Part shown: positions 1 to 5,570 of the stretch, in pieces | How positions within the stretch are numbered: the stretch's first letter is position 1 | Layout: every line of letters begins with the position of its first letter | Source: Candidatus Woesearchaeota archaeon CG11_big_fil_rev_8_21_14_0_20_43_8 | Lineage (GTDB): Archaea > Nanobdellota > Nanobdellia > Woesearchaeales > CG08-08-20-14 | Length of the DNA: 6,521 nucleotides | Assembly: GCA_002762705.1 (NCBI GenBank) | Contig: PCVE01000085.1 | Span: 7,834 to 14,354 of the forward strand | Direction of reading: 5' to 3' | Notes under the pieces: model-generated | What the model saw: the letters and a program-made list of their open reading frames with translations, nothing else | Database searches by the model: none | Told to the model about the DNA's origin: nothing | Translations under genes and position numbers: made by a program

Positions 1-900
1 CAGCTTTATCGAGGCTTCGCCTATATCAAGTCCGATCCATCCGGCAGGCATCTCTTCGACAAAGACGTTTTCTGCCTTTGCGTCAGCATCGAACTTGTCA
101 GCGACAACGACATCGATAGGAAGGACAAGTTTCTCGCCAGCCTCTTTTTGTATCCTCAGCGCGTCTTTCAAAAAATCTTCTTCGACAAGGCTTTTGCCGA
201 TCTCAAATCCTGCGGCTTTATAGAATGTGAATATCATCGCTCCCCCAAGAAGCAGCCTGTCGACTTTTGGTAGTATGCTCTCGATTAACCTTATCTTGTC
301 AGATATCTTGGCTCCGCCGAGTATCGCGATGTATGGTCTCTTTGGGCTGTCGATCACAGGTGATATCATGTCGATCTCTTTTTGCACAAGGAAACCGGCC
401 GCGGATGGAAGATAGTTGGTTATCTGCGCGACAGATGCATGGGATCTATGGCAGGTGCCAAAAGCGTCGTTGACATAGAGATCCGCAAGAGATGCGAGTT
501 TTTTTGCGAATTCTTCATCGCCCTTTTTCTCTTCTTTATGGAATCTGAGATTCTCAAGGAGTAGGATCTCTCCTGGTTGAAGGCTCTCTGCCGCTTTCTT
601 GACATCATCGCCTATGCAGTCGTCAAGTTTCCTGACGTCTTTTGAAAGAAGCTCGGAGAGCCGTTTTGCGACCGGGTCCATCTTAAGTCCTTTCTCTGGG
701 CCTTCGCCTTTCGGTCTTCCAAGATGGCTCATCAGTATCACTGATCCGCTATTGTCAAGGATATGTCTGATGGTCGGAAGGGCTGCTTGTATCCTCTTGT
801 CATCAGTTATCCTGCCATTTTCGAGCGGGACATTGAAATCGACTCTCACGATAGTTCTCTTCCCTTTGAAATCAAAATCATGCATCTGGAAATATTTCAT
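1..900 (-). CDS. pgk: Phosphoglycerate kinase, bacterial type (partial, C-terminal end beyond the window)
   Basis: Cytoplasmic glycolytic/gluconeogenic enzyme that interconverts 1,3-bisphosphoglycerate + ADP and 3-phosphoglycerate + ATP. The reverse strand reads 300 codons without a stop from ATG at 900 to the window edge. Visible family signatures are VRVDFNVP (18-25) with substrate-binding D21 and N23, SHLGRPKG (58-65) with H59 and R62, ENLRFHKEE (116-124) with R119, NDAFGTCHRSHAS (144-156) with R152, the nucleotide-side GGAKISDKI (195-203) with two lysines, and FEIGKSLVE (232-240). Typical length is about 390-400 residues, so roughly the last 95, including the GGG(D/E)T nucleotide loop, lie off the left edge. 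The start is fixed by the SD GAGGT seven bases upstream. The DFNVP and SHLGRP motifs are the bacterial/eukaryotic form; most archaeal enzymes read D(I/L)NSP, which suggests acquisition by transfer. It diverges from the PfkB kinase gene across a repeat-rich spacer. Confidence 0.97.
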   Translation of the reverse strand, partial: MKYFQMHDFDFKGKRTIVRVDFNVPLENGRITDDKRIQAALPTIRHILDNSGSVILMSHLGRPKGEGPEKGLKMDPVAKRLSELLSKDVRKLDDCIGDDVKKAAESLQPGEILLLENLRFHKEEKKGDEEFAKKLASLADLYVNDAFGTCHRSHASVAQITNYLPSAAGFLVQKEIDMISPVIDSPKRPYIAILGGAKISDKIRLIESILPKVDRLLLGGAMIFTFYKAAGFEIGKSLVEEDFLKDALRIQKEAGEKLVLPIDVVVADKFDADAKAENVFVEEMPAGWIGLDIGEASIKL

Positions 901-950
901 ATTATCAACCTCAATCTCTTTTGTGTGAAATGTATTAATAAATATTTGGG
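901..950 (-). promoter_or_regulatory. pgk promoter and Shine-Dalgarno leader
   Basis: Read on the minus strand, an A/T-rich TATA-like element (AAATATTTATTAA, 947-935) lies about 41 nt upstream of the pgk ATG, preceded by a C-run. Initiation about 25 nt downstream of it would give a short 5' UTR of roughly 14 nt that contains the SD GAGGT (912-908), seven bases from the ATG. The SD is clear; the exact TATA position and transcription start are inferred from spacing. Confidence 0.6.
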
Positions 951-958
951 GGTGTATT

Positions 959-1092
959 GTGAGCCGTGATATTGCGATATTGTTGCTTTATTCTGCTTGT
1001 GTTTGGTGGTGTTGCTTACTTGGGTGTGAGATGTGATATTACGGTATGGTTGTCTTATTCTGTTTGGTTTTAATAGGATTGTTGATTTGGGT
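959..1092 (+). repeat. Two tandem 67-bp diverged direct repeats
   Basis: Copy A (959-1025) and copy B (1026-1092) align over 67 bp with no gaps and about 49 identities. Shared blocks include GTGAG, GTGATATT, TTATTCTG and TTGGGT. A third GTGAG begins exactly one period later at 1093 but diverges soon after. The period is not a multiple of three and there is no convincing ORF, so this is non-coding. With the right-hand repeats it fills most of the 395-bp gene-free spacer 901-1295. Confidence 0.75.
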
Positions 1093-1220
1093 GTGAGGTA
1101 TGAGCTGAGGGCTGTAGATTCATACCCCTCACCCCATTCTCAAATAGACAATCCCCATATCACAGATAAACTCGAATTGTATGTACGCAATGCTTATCCC
1201 ATACCTCATACCCCACACCC
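1089..1220. repeat. Imperfect inverted repeat flanking the spacer core
   Basis: GGGTGTGAGGTATGAG (1089-1104) is the reverse complement of 1205-1220 with 15 of 16 positions matching. The same left arm can also pair with a nearer partner: GTGAGGTATG (1093-1102) against CATACCCCTCAC (1121-1132), with a two-base bulge. The 17-mer at 1121-1137 recurs at 1207-1223 with one mismatch. The arms could therefore form alternative hairpins in DNA or RNA. Confidence 0.65.
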
Positions 1221-1265
1221 CATATCACAGAAAAATAGTCTGTACGCAATGCATGTCCCATACCT
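1153..1265 (+). repeat. Two diverged direct repeats, 65-bp spacing, next to the PfkB kinase promoter
   Basis: Copy 1 (1153-1206) and copy 2 (1218-1265) share the blocks CCCCATATCACAGA, TGTACGCAATGC and TCCCATACCT; copy 2 is about 6 bp shorter in the middle. They start 65 bp apart. The second copy runs directly into the TATA box of the PfkB kinase gene (1265-1273). Their ATATCAC cores are the reverse complement of the GTGATAT cores in the left repeats. Confidence 0.75.
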
Positions 1266-1273
1266 ATAAATAT
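1265..1273 (+). promoter_or_regulatory. TATA box of the PfkB kinase gene (leaderless)
   Basis: TATAAATAT is centred about 27 nt upstream of the ATG at 1296. With archaeal TATA-to-start spacing, transcription would begin at or within a few bases of the start codon, so the mRNA is probably leaderless. No SD lies in front of the ATG, which agrees. Confidence 0.75.
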
Positions 1274-1295
1274 CCGATACTGCATCAAATATCGC

Positions 1296-2315
1296 ATGGC
1301 AAAGAAACCACTCTATGATGTGATCACCTGCGGATCCGCGACAGTCGACGCCTTCGCAAAGACAAAAGCTGACCTGATAACAATCAACCTCGCAGACCTG
1401 AAAAGAGAGCTGATTGTCTATCCCTCGGGTTCGAAAATCATGATAAAGGACCTTGAGTTCCAGACCGGCGGTGGCGGTACGAACACAGCTGTCGCTTTCT
1501 CAAGGCTTGGGCTCAAGACCGCATATCTTGGAAATATCGGTGCAGATGCGAATGGCGACAGGATAATCAACATGCTCAAGCGGGAGAAGATCGATTTCAT
1601 CGGGACCAAAGGAAAAGAGATGACAAATTATTCTATTATCCTCGACAGCGTGAAACAGGACAGGACGATCCTTGCATATAAGGGAGCGAGTATGCATCTG
1701 CTCTATAGGAAGATCGACATATCGAAGGTCAATTCCAGATGGATATATTTCTCATCATTGCTTGGAAGATCATATCTAAGTTTCAAGAAACTGCTTGATC
1801 TCGCAAGCAAAAGAGACATCAAGGTCGCGTTCAATCCAAGCAGCTATCTGGCAAGTAGCGGACTGAAGAGACTATCGCCGATACTAAAGAAAGTCCACTT
1901 GCTTGTCTTCAACAGAGAAGAGGCGAATATCCTTTTCAATGTCAAGAATGAGAGCATGTCGATCAAGGAGATGATGAAAAGGCTTCATCTGGCTGGACCG
2001 AAGATCGTGATAATAACTGATGGTGGCAAAGGAGCCTATTGTAGCGATGGAAAGAATATCTTGCATGCGATTCCGAGCAAAGTGAAGATTGTAGAGACGA
2101 CAGGCGCAGGAGATGCGTTCGCGTCTTCATTCCTTGCTGGGATGATGATGTATGAGAAAAGACTAGATGCGATAAAACGATCTCTTTCTCTTGCTGTCAC
2201 AAATGCAGCATCTGTGATCGGTAGCTATGGGGCTAAGAACATACTTCTTTCCCGTAGGGCCGCAGAGAAGAAGATGAATAAAAATCCAGTGAAAGTCCAG
2301 AGATTCAAGCCATGA
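1296..2315 (+). CDS. PfkB-family carbohydrate/nucleoside kinase (ribokinase-like)
   Basis: A 339-residue ATP-dependent kinase of the ribokinase/PfkB fold, expected in the cytoplasm. The N-terminus DVITCGSATVD (8-18) is the family's first strand. The GGGGTN motif (58-63) followed by AVAFSRLG (65-72) is the substrate-side glycine signature. NREE (206-209) is the N-x-x-E motif tied to Mg/phosphate handling, and TTGAGDAFASSFLAG (268-282) is the C-terminal signature with catalytic base D273 and the anion hole. The long stretch 25-55 before the glycine motif, including YPSGSKI, matches a sub-type I recall from DPANN and CPR genomes. The substrate cannot be read from sequence: a sugar, a nucleoside or a sugar phosphate is possible. 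The lysine/arginine-rich tail (321-339) lies beyond the catalytic fold. It is a single gene with its own TATA box and a T-rich end, diverging from pgk. Family assignment is firm; the reaction is not. Confidence 0.93.
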   Translation: MAKKPLYDVITCGSATVDAFAKTKADLITINLADLKRELIVYPSGSKIMIKDLEFQTGGGGTNTAVAFSRLGLKTAYLGNIGADANGDRIINMLKREKIDFIGTKGKEMTNYSIILDSVKQDRTILAYKGASMHLLYRKIDISKVNSRWIYFSSLLGRSYLSFKKLLDLASKRDIKVAFNPSSYLASSGLKRLSPILKKVHLLVFNREEANILFNVKNESMSIKEMMKRLHLAGPKIVIITDGGKGAYCSDGKNILHAIPSKVKIVETTGAGDAFASSFLAGMMMYEKRLDAIKRSLSLAVTNAASVIGSYGAKNILLSRRAAEKKMNKNPVKVQRFKP

Positions 2316-2340
2316 TATTTTTCTTGGATAGGTCATGAGG

Positions 2341-2365
2341 TCTCTTTTTTAGAATTGTTTTTCTT
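2341..2365 (+). terminator. T-rich terminator after the PfkB kinase gene
   Basis: Two T-runs (2345-2350 and 2358-2362) lie 30-50 bp after the stop codon with no strong hairpin, the usual form of an archaeal terminator. They also precede the lrp promoter and so would separate the two transcription units. Confidence 0.5.
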
Positions 2366-2372
2366 AAACGAT

Positions 2373-2398
2373 TATATAATTATATACTGCCTTATAAT
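2373..2398 (+). promoter_or_regulatory. lrp promoter: palindromic TATA element
   Basis: TATATAATTATATA (2373-2386) is a perfect 14-bp palindrome, and a second TATA-like box, TTATAAT, follows at 2392-2398. Initiation from the first would be near 2405 and from the second near 2421, leaving a 5' leader of about 50-65 nt before the ATG at 2470. Which box is used cannot be decided from sequence. Confidence 0.55.
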
Positions 2399-2443
2399 TT
2401 ACAAGAACAATATTGAACCTCTTCCGGAAAATTCCTTTTTCTT

Positions 2444-2463
2444 ACGGAGATATCCGTGGAGAG
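2444..2463 (+). promoter_or_regulatory. Small hairpin plus Shine-Dalgarno before lrp
   Basis: ACGGA-GATA-TCCGT (2444-2457) can form a 5-bp stem with a 4-base loop. It is immediately followed by the SD GGAGAG (2458-2463), six bases from the ATG at 2470. The SD decides the start codon. The dyad could be an RNA hairpin or a DNA operator. A perfect TTCCGGAA palindrome (2422-2429) lies just upstream and is another operator candidate, since Lrp proteins often autoregulate. Confidence 0.5.
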
Positions 2464-2469
2464 AATAAT

Positions 2470-2949
2470 ATGAAATACCTGAAGAGATATGAAGTGAACA
2501 TGCTGGCTCTGCTTAGGCAAGATGCCCGTCAGAGCCTGACAGATATCGGTAAGAAGATGAATGTGCCGATAAGCACATTGTTCGACCGGCTGAAGCTCCA
2601 TAAAGAATTGCTGATCACTAAATTCACGGCTCTGCTTGATTATCAAAGGCTTGGCTATCATGCGCGCGCATCGATAATACTTAAGATAAAAAAAGATGAC
2701 AAGTGCGAGATAAAGGAGTTCCTTCTTGGAAACCCGAATGTGAATTCTATCTTCAAGATCAACAATGGTTTCGATTATATGGTCGATGTCATATTTCGGA
2801 ATATAAAAGATCTCGAAGAATTCATATCGCAGCTAGAAAGCAATTTCAAGATAAGGACTCTCAATGTATATTATGTCATCGATGAGATAATTCAGGAGAA
2901 ATTCCTGACTGATGATGCGATAATAGAAGAGATAAAAGAAGCGATCTAG
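2470..2949 (+). CDS. Lrp/AsnC-family transcriptional regulator
   Basis: A 159-residue DNA-binding regulator of the feast/famine family, which act as dimers or octamers that often sense amino acids. The N-terminal winged helix-turn-helix spans about residues 3-55: RYEVNMLALLRQDARQSL, then TDIGKKMNVPISTLFDRLK, where the second helix is the DNA-reading one. The linker ITKFTALLDYQRLGY (49-63) leads into a C-terminal RAM/AsnC effector domain (about 66-140) with the expected strand-helix-strand pattern and the NGFDYMVDVIF turn (99-109). Length is normal for the family. A longer reading from TTG at 2413 is possible, but the ATG at 2470 has the SD and begins where homologues begin. The ligand and targets are unknown. 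It converges with the surface-protein gene, sharing a 4-bp stop overlap and no terminator between them. Confidence 0.9.
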   Translation: MKYLKRYEVNMLALLRQDARQSLTDIGKKMNVPISTLFDRLKLHKELLITKFTALLDYQRLGYHARASIILKIKKDDKCEIKEFLLGNPNVNSIFKINNGFDYMVDVIFRNIKDLEEFISQLESNFKIRTLNVYYVIDEIIQEKFLTDDAIIEEIKEAI

Positions 2950-4175
2950 TTCTTGTAATCCAGCATAACGACCAATTTTATTATATCTATGGTCTTTTCT
3001 GGTATTATTTCAATAGCATTGTTGCCTGCGAAAAGGTATGGTTCGAGGTCGATGCCTTCAGTGGCCTCTCTTGTGCTGATGTATGTCGTATGGCCATTGA
3101 TTACGATTTTTGCATTCTTCCATTTGTCATTGTCTAAGAATGTGAAATTCAGGACTGCTTGTGCATCCGGTCCTTTGATATCCTGGTATTCCCTTGCGCT
3201 CAATTCAAAATAATAAAGCGGATTCACCGGGTCTTCTAGTTCTGTGTTGACTTGGATATGGTATATCGAGAATGACCCTTTGTCGATGCTGAACTCGATT
3301 GTGTTTTGTCCTTTTACCACATAATCCGTGACATCATAAGGTGGCGAGGTCGAACCGCACTCAGGGACTGCCGAGACAATCTGCCGTCCATTGACTGTCG
3401 TTGTCAGGACACCTTCTTCACCAGAGAGGCAGTCGACAAAATACTTGAACTTCGCAGTCTCAAGATTGTCATATTCTTCATCTGATAATCTAAAACTTGT
3501 CTTTGCGTCTTTTGAGCTGGTATCAGTGACATCTGCAGTGATCATTATTGTGGAAAGCTGGAACTCATTCACTTTCCAAAACGAGAAGCCGACGTCTGCG
3601 ACATTGAACTCTATCGTGTTTGTTCCTTCTGTCAGATAATCCGTCTTTATCTTGATCGGGTCGACAATCGATGAAGTTATCTCCTTGTTGAATACTTCAT
3701 TTCCATTGAGTGTTATCTGCACTCGGCCATCATAAGTGCTTGCTGTGAATGATAGAAGAACTTTATCCACATTATCAAGGTCCTTCACATCAAAATCTAT
3801 GCTTTTCTTCTCTTCAGCGAACCAGCTTTTCTTCAGGTGTATATCATTCTTCTCAAGTATCTTCGATCCACTCGTCTTTGAGAAAAGGCGTATGTCAGCG
3901 ATATTATGTTCGACTTCATTTTCTGAGAAATAATCCAGTCTCTTCGGACTTTCTGATAATATTATCCGGTCGTTCTTGTCTGCTGTGCTTGTGCTGCCTG
4001 TCGAGTTCGATGTGACATTGCCTTCAAGCAACTCTTCTCTTATATCAGGTGGAAGAAAGAGGATGTACAGAAGCAAGAGTCCTGCAAGGAGCGCAACGAC
4101 ACTAGCGGCTCCTCCGCCAGTCTGTCCTTTCTTTGCATGACGGCCGGAAATGATAGATTTATCTCTCTCGTACAT
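2946..4175 (-). CDS. Membrane-anchored surface protein with three beta-sandwich-like repeats, function unknown
   Basis: A 409-residue protein I do not recognise by name. Residues 1-20 are polar and basic, 22-41 form one hydrophobic segment (SVVALLAGLLLLYILFL), and 50-75 are a Ser/Thr/Asn-rich linker with N-glycosylation sequons at N53 and N57. The rest should lie outside the cell (N-in, C-out signal anchor). Three diverged repeats follow, at about 125-215, 227-312 and 322-407. Each contains an NG turn (NGNEV 157, NGRQI 262, NGHTT 360) and, 23-26 residues later, a G-x-N-x-I-E motif (EGTNTIEF 183, KGQNTIEF 288, AGNNAIEI 383). This pattern resembles jelly-roll/galactose-binding-like sandwiches, so sugar or surface binding is an inference. 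C249 and C273 in repeat 2 could form a disulfide. No catalytic motif is visible. It is transcribed divergently from Pelota out of a shared promoter, apparently without a leader. Confidence 0.85.
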   Translation of the reverse strand: MYERDKSIISGRHAKKGQTGGGAASVVALLAGLLLLYILFLPPDIREELLEGNVTSNSTGSTSTADKNDRIILSESPKRLDYFSENEVEHNIADIRLFSKTSGSKILEKNDIHLKKSWFAEEKKSIDFDVKDLDNVDKVLLSFTASTYDGRVQITLNGNEVFNKEITSSIVDPIKIKTDYLTEGTNTIEFNVADVGFSFWKVNEFQLSTIMITADVTDTSSKDAKTSFRLSDEEYDNLETAKFKYFVDCLSGEEGVLTTTVNGRQIVSAVPECGSTSPPYDVTDYVVKGQNTIEFSIDKGSFSIYHIQVNTELEDPVNPLYYFELSAREYQDIKGPDAQAVLNFTFLDNDKWKNAKIVINGHTTYISTREATEGIDLEPYLFAGNNAIEIIPEKTIDIIKLVVMLDYKN

Positions 4176-4224
4176 GAATATTATTACGCGAACCTTTATA
4201 TATAAATATTTCTATCCAGAGAAG
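4176..4224. promoter_or_regulatory. Symmetric bidirectional promoter between the surface-protein gene and pelA
   Basis: The 49-bp gap holds one TATA element, TTTATATATAAA (4195-4206), a perfect 12-bp palindrome. Its centre is 24.5 nt from the A of the Pelota ATG (4225) and 25.5 nt from the A of the opposing ATG (4175). That is the usual TATA-to-start distance, so both mRNAs are probably leaderless. BRE-like purine stretches containing GAA flank it on each side (GCGAACC for the plus direction, GAAATA for the minus). No SD is present for either gene. Confidence 0.8.
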
Positions 4225-5295
4225 ATGCTTGTCCAATACTCGAATATCCCAAAAGGAGAAGCCAAGGTCAGGGTCCAACACATGGATGATCTATGGTATC
4301 TGAGTCACATAATCGATATCAATGATTCTGTTAGTGGTCAGACTATCAGGAAGATAAAGATCGGTTCTGGTGATGAGATGAATGCCAATGTTGTGAAGAA
4401 AAAGATCTTTTTGACAATCGATGTCGAGAGGATAGAATTCCATAAAGATACAGGCGCTCTTCGTATAGGTGGTATAATCACAGCAGGTCCTGAAGATATC
4501 CCACGTGGGCAACATCATACTTTCAATGTTGAAGAAGGTTCAATACTTTCGATAAAGAAAAGAAATGGTTTTCTGAGACATCAGGTGGATAAGCTGAAAG
4601 AATCCGCAGAGAACAGATCCACTGGTTGCATGGTCTGCGCCCTTGATCGTGATGTCTGTCATTTCGCACTCCTGAAAAAATATGGTTTTGATATCATCGG
4701 GACAGTCTCTGGCGATGTGCAGAAAAAATATGCTGAAGGCCAGGCAAAAGGCAATTTTTATTCTGATGTAGCGAAACATCTAACTGATTATGTCGAAAGA
4801 TATTCTATCAAACATCTTGTCATAGGCAGTCCTGCTTTCTGGAAAGATGAACTGAAGAAAGAACTCATGAAAAAAGGTCTACATGAGAAAGTCACCCTTG
4901 CATTCGCGACATGTAATTCGACAGGGCAGAACGCTATCGTCGAGATATTGAAGCGTCCTGAGACTGCGCAGCTTCTGAAAGAAGAACGCTCAGCAAGTGA
5001 GATGGGACTCGTAGAAGTATTGCTATCAGAGATATCAAAAAGCGATCTTGCAGTGTATGGCATCAAAGAGACTGAGAATGCTGCGAACATGGGCGCGGTG
5101 AGATTGCTTCTTGTGACTGATGCATTCATACACAAATCACGTGAAGCCGAGAATTACGGGCGGCTTGATAGGGTCATGTTCGCTGTCGAAAGATCAAAAG
5201 GTGATGTGCATGTCATTTCAAGTGATCATGAAGGTGGCCAGAAATTGGATGGTCTTGGTGGGATCGGTGGAGTATTAAGATATAAAATGATTTGA
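4225..5295 (+). CDS. pelA: Pelota/Dom34 mRNA surveillance and ribosome rescue factor
   Basis: A 356-residue cytoplasmic protein that enters the A site of stalled ribosomes, delivered in archaea by aEF1-alpha, and promotes subunit splitting with ABCE1. Three eRF1-like domains are visible. Domain 1 (about 1-128) has KGEAKVRVQHMDDLWYLSHII (10-30) and the RIGGIITAGPEDIPRGQHHTF block (80-100). Domain 2 (about 131-255) has GSPAFWKDELKK (201-212) and AFATCNSTGQNAIVEIL (226-242) and lacks the GGQ of release factors, as expected for Pelota. Domain 3 (260-354) has YGIKETENAANMGAVRLLLVTD (278-299) and ends in HEGGQKLDGLGGIGGVLRY (335-353). Length is normal. The ATG at 4225 is chosen because it sits 25 nt from the TATA centre; starts further upstream (4150, 4174) would place the promoter inside the gene. 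Identification is firm. Confidence 0.96.
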   Translation: MLVQYSNIPKGEAKVRVQHMDDLWYLSHIIDINDSVSGQTIRKIKIGSGDEMNANVVKKKIFLTIDVERIEFHKDTGALRIGGIITAGPEDIPRGQHHTFNVEEGSILSIKKRNGFLRHQVDKLKESAENRSTGCMVCALDRDVCHFALLKKYGFDIIGTVSGDVQKKYAEGQAKGNFYSDVAKHLTDYVERYSIKHLVIGSPAFWKDELKKELMKKGLHEKVTLAFATCNSTGQNAIVEILKRPETAQLLKEERSASEMGLVEVLLSEISKSDLAVYGIKETENAANMGAVRLLLVTDAFIHKSREAENYGRLDRVMFAVERSKGDVHVISSDHEGGQKLDGLGGIGGVLRYKMI

Positions 5296-5354
5296 CTTCT
5301 TCATTGTGAAACTTATTCGTCACTATTGAATCATCTTTCTGAAATTGCACTTTA

Positions 5355-5385
5355 GTTTTCGTCATTGGAAAAAGAAAACATTTTT
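5355..5385 (+). terminator. Hairpin plus T-run after pelA (possible terminator)
   Basis: GTTTTC (5355-5360) pairs with GAAAAC (5374-5379) and is followed at once by ATTTTT. This looks like a weak intrinsic terminator about 60-90 nt past the Pelota stop. The same bases also read as BRE plus TATA for the next transcript, so the two calls compete. Confidence 0.35.
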
Positions 5386-5389
5386 ATAC
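5374..5389 (+). promoter_or_regulatory. BRE/TATA element with start near 5410
   Basis: GAAAACA followed by TTTTTATAC (5381-5389) matches the archaeal BRE-TATA layout. Initiation about 25 nt downstream would fall near 5410, giving the TrmB-family gene a leader of about 170 nt, or driving a separate small RNA. Confidence 0.5.
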
Positions 5390-5411
5390 TTGCTGTGTTT
5401 CTAAAAGACAT

Positions 5412-5454
5412 AGGTTTTAGGGGATATTAGAGGAGAAAAACCTGATTTGCTCCT
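5412..5454 (+). promoter_or_regulatory. Leader hairpin with competing pairing
   Basis: AGGTTTT (5412-5418) pairs perfectly with AAAACCT (5437-5443) around an 18-base loop that contains the SD-like AGAGGAG (5429-5435). The AGGAG in that loop can instead pair with CTCCT (5450-5454). The two pairings overlap and could exclude each other, as in attenuators, but the stems are short and chance is possible. Confidence 0.35.
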
Positions 5455-5482
5455 TGATGATTACATGTAGTATCTCAATGTT

Positions 5483-5516
5483 AGTAACTATTGTTAACTC
5501 GTCACTTGGGGTGAAT
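5483..5516 (+). promoter_or_regulatory. Candidate regulator-binding dyads upstream of the TrmB-family gene
   Basis: Two dyads lie here. AGTAAC-tatt-GTTAACT (5483-5499) is inverted with one bulged A. CGTCAC-N5-GTGAAT (5500-5516) keeps the TCAC-N5-GTGA core and spacing of the TGM operator TATCAC-N5-GTGATA, which TrmB-like proteins of Thermococcales bind. The outer bases do not match. Position just upstream of a possible TATA (5531-5537) would suit autoregulation. Confidence 0.35.
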
Positions 5517-5530
5517 TATTGTACGTTTAC

Positions 5531-5570
5531 ATTAATAGATAAATACAGGGTTAGGCAGTATAAAGGAGGG
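5531..5570 (+). promoter_or_regulatory. Proximal promoter and strong Shine-Dalgarno of the TrmB-family gene
   Basis: ATTAATAGATAAATA (5531-5545) is a plausible TATA region, which would put the start near 5556-5565. AAGGAGGG (5563-5570) is a near-complete SD, eight bases before the ATG at 5579, and fixes that start. If only this promoter is used, the leader is very short and the upstream hairpin region is not part of the mRNA. Confidence 0.6.

Noticed and set aside
599..928. 109-codon plus-strand ORF opposite pgk
   Set aside because: It is antisense to a firmly identified phosphoglycerate kinase, is low in complexity (Ser/Leu-rich) and shows no domain or SD; it is a shadow of the real gene.
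959..1265. CRISPR array
   Set aside because: There are only two diverged copies of each unit, the units are contiguous or nearly so with no unique equal-length spacers, and no cas gene is present.
1033..1269. 78-codon ORF in the repeat-rich spacer
   Set aside because: Its C-terminal half is translated repeat (HTPHPIS-type residues), the repeat spacing (65-67 bp) breaks frame between copies, and the ORF has no SD and ends at the TATA box of the next gene.
901..1295. Insertion sequence or transposon
   Set aside because: No transposase, no flanking target duplication and no clean terminal inverted repeats; a decayed MITE cannot be excluded but is not supported.
2413..2469. 19-residue N-terminal extension of the Lrp protein from a TTG
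   Set aside because: The ATG at 2470 has an SD at proper spacing and begins just before the helix-turn-helix as in homologues; the extension covers the leader dyads.
4150..4224. Upstream starts for Pelota (4150 or 4174)
   Set aside because: They would put the TATA box inside the gene and overlap the opposing gene; homology begins right after the ATG at 4225.
4788..5135. 115-codon minus-strand ORF inside pelA
   Set aside because: It lies antisense to conserved Pelota domains 2 and 3, with no recognisable motif and no promoter.
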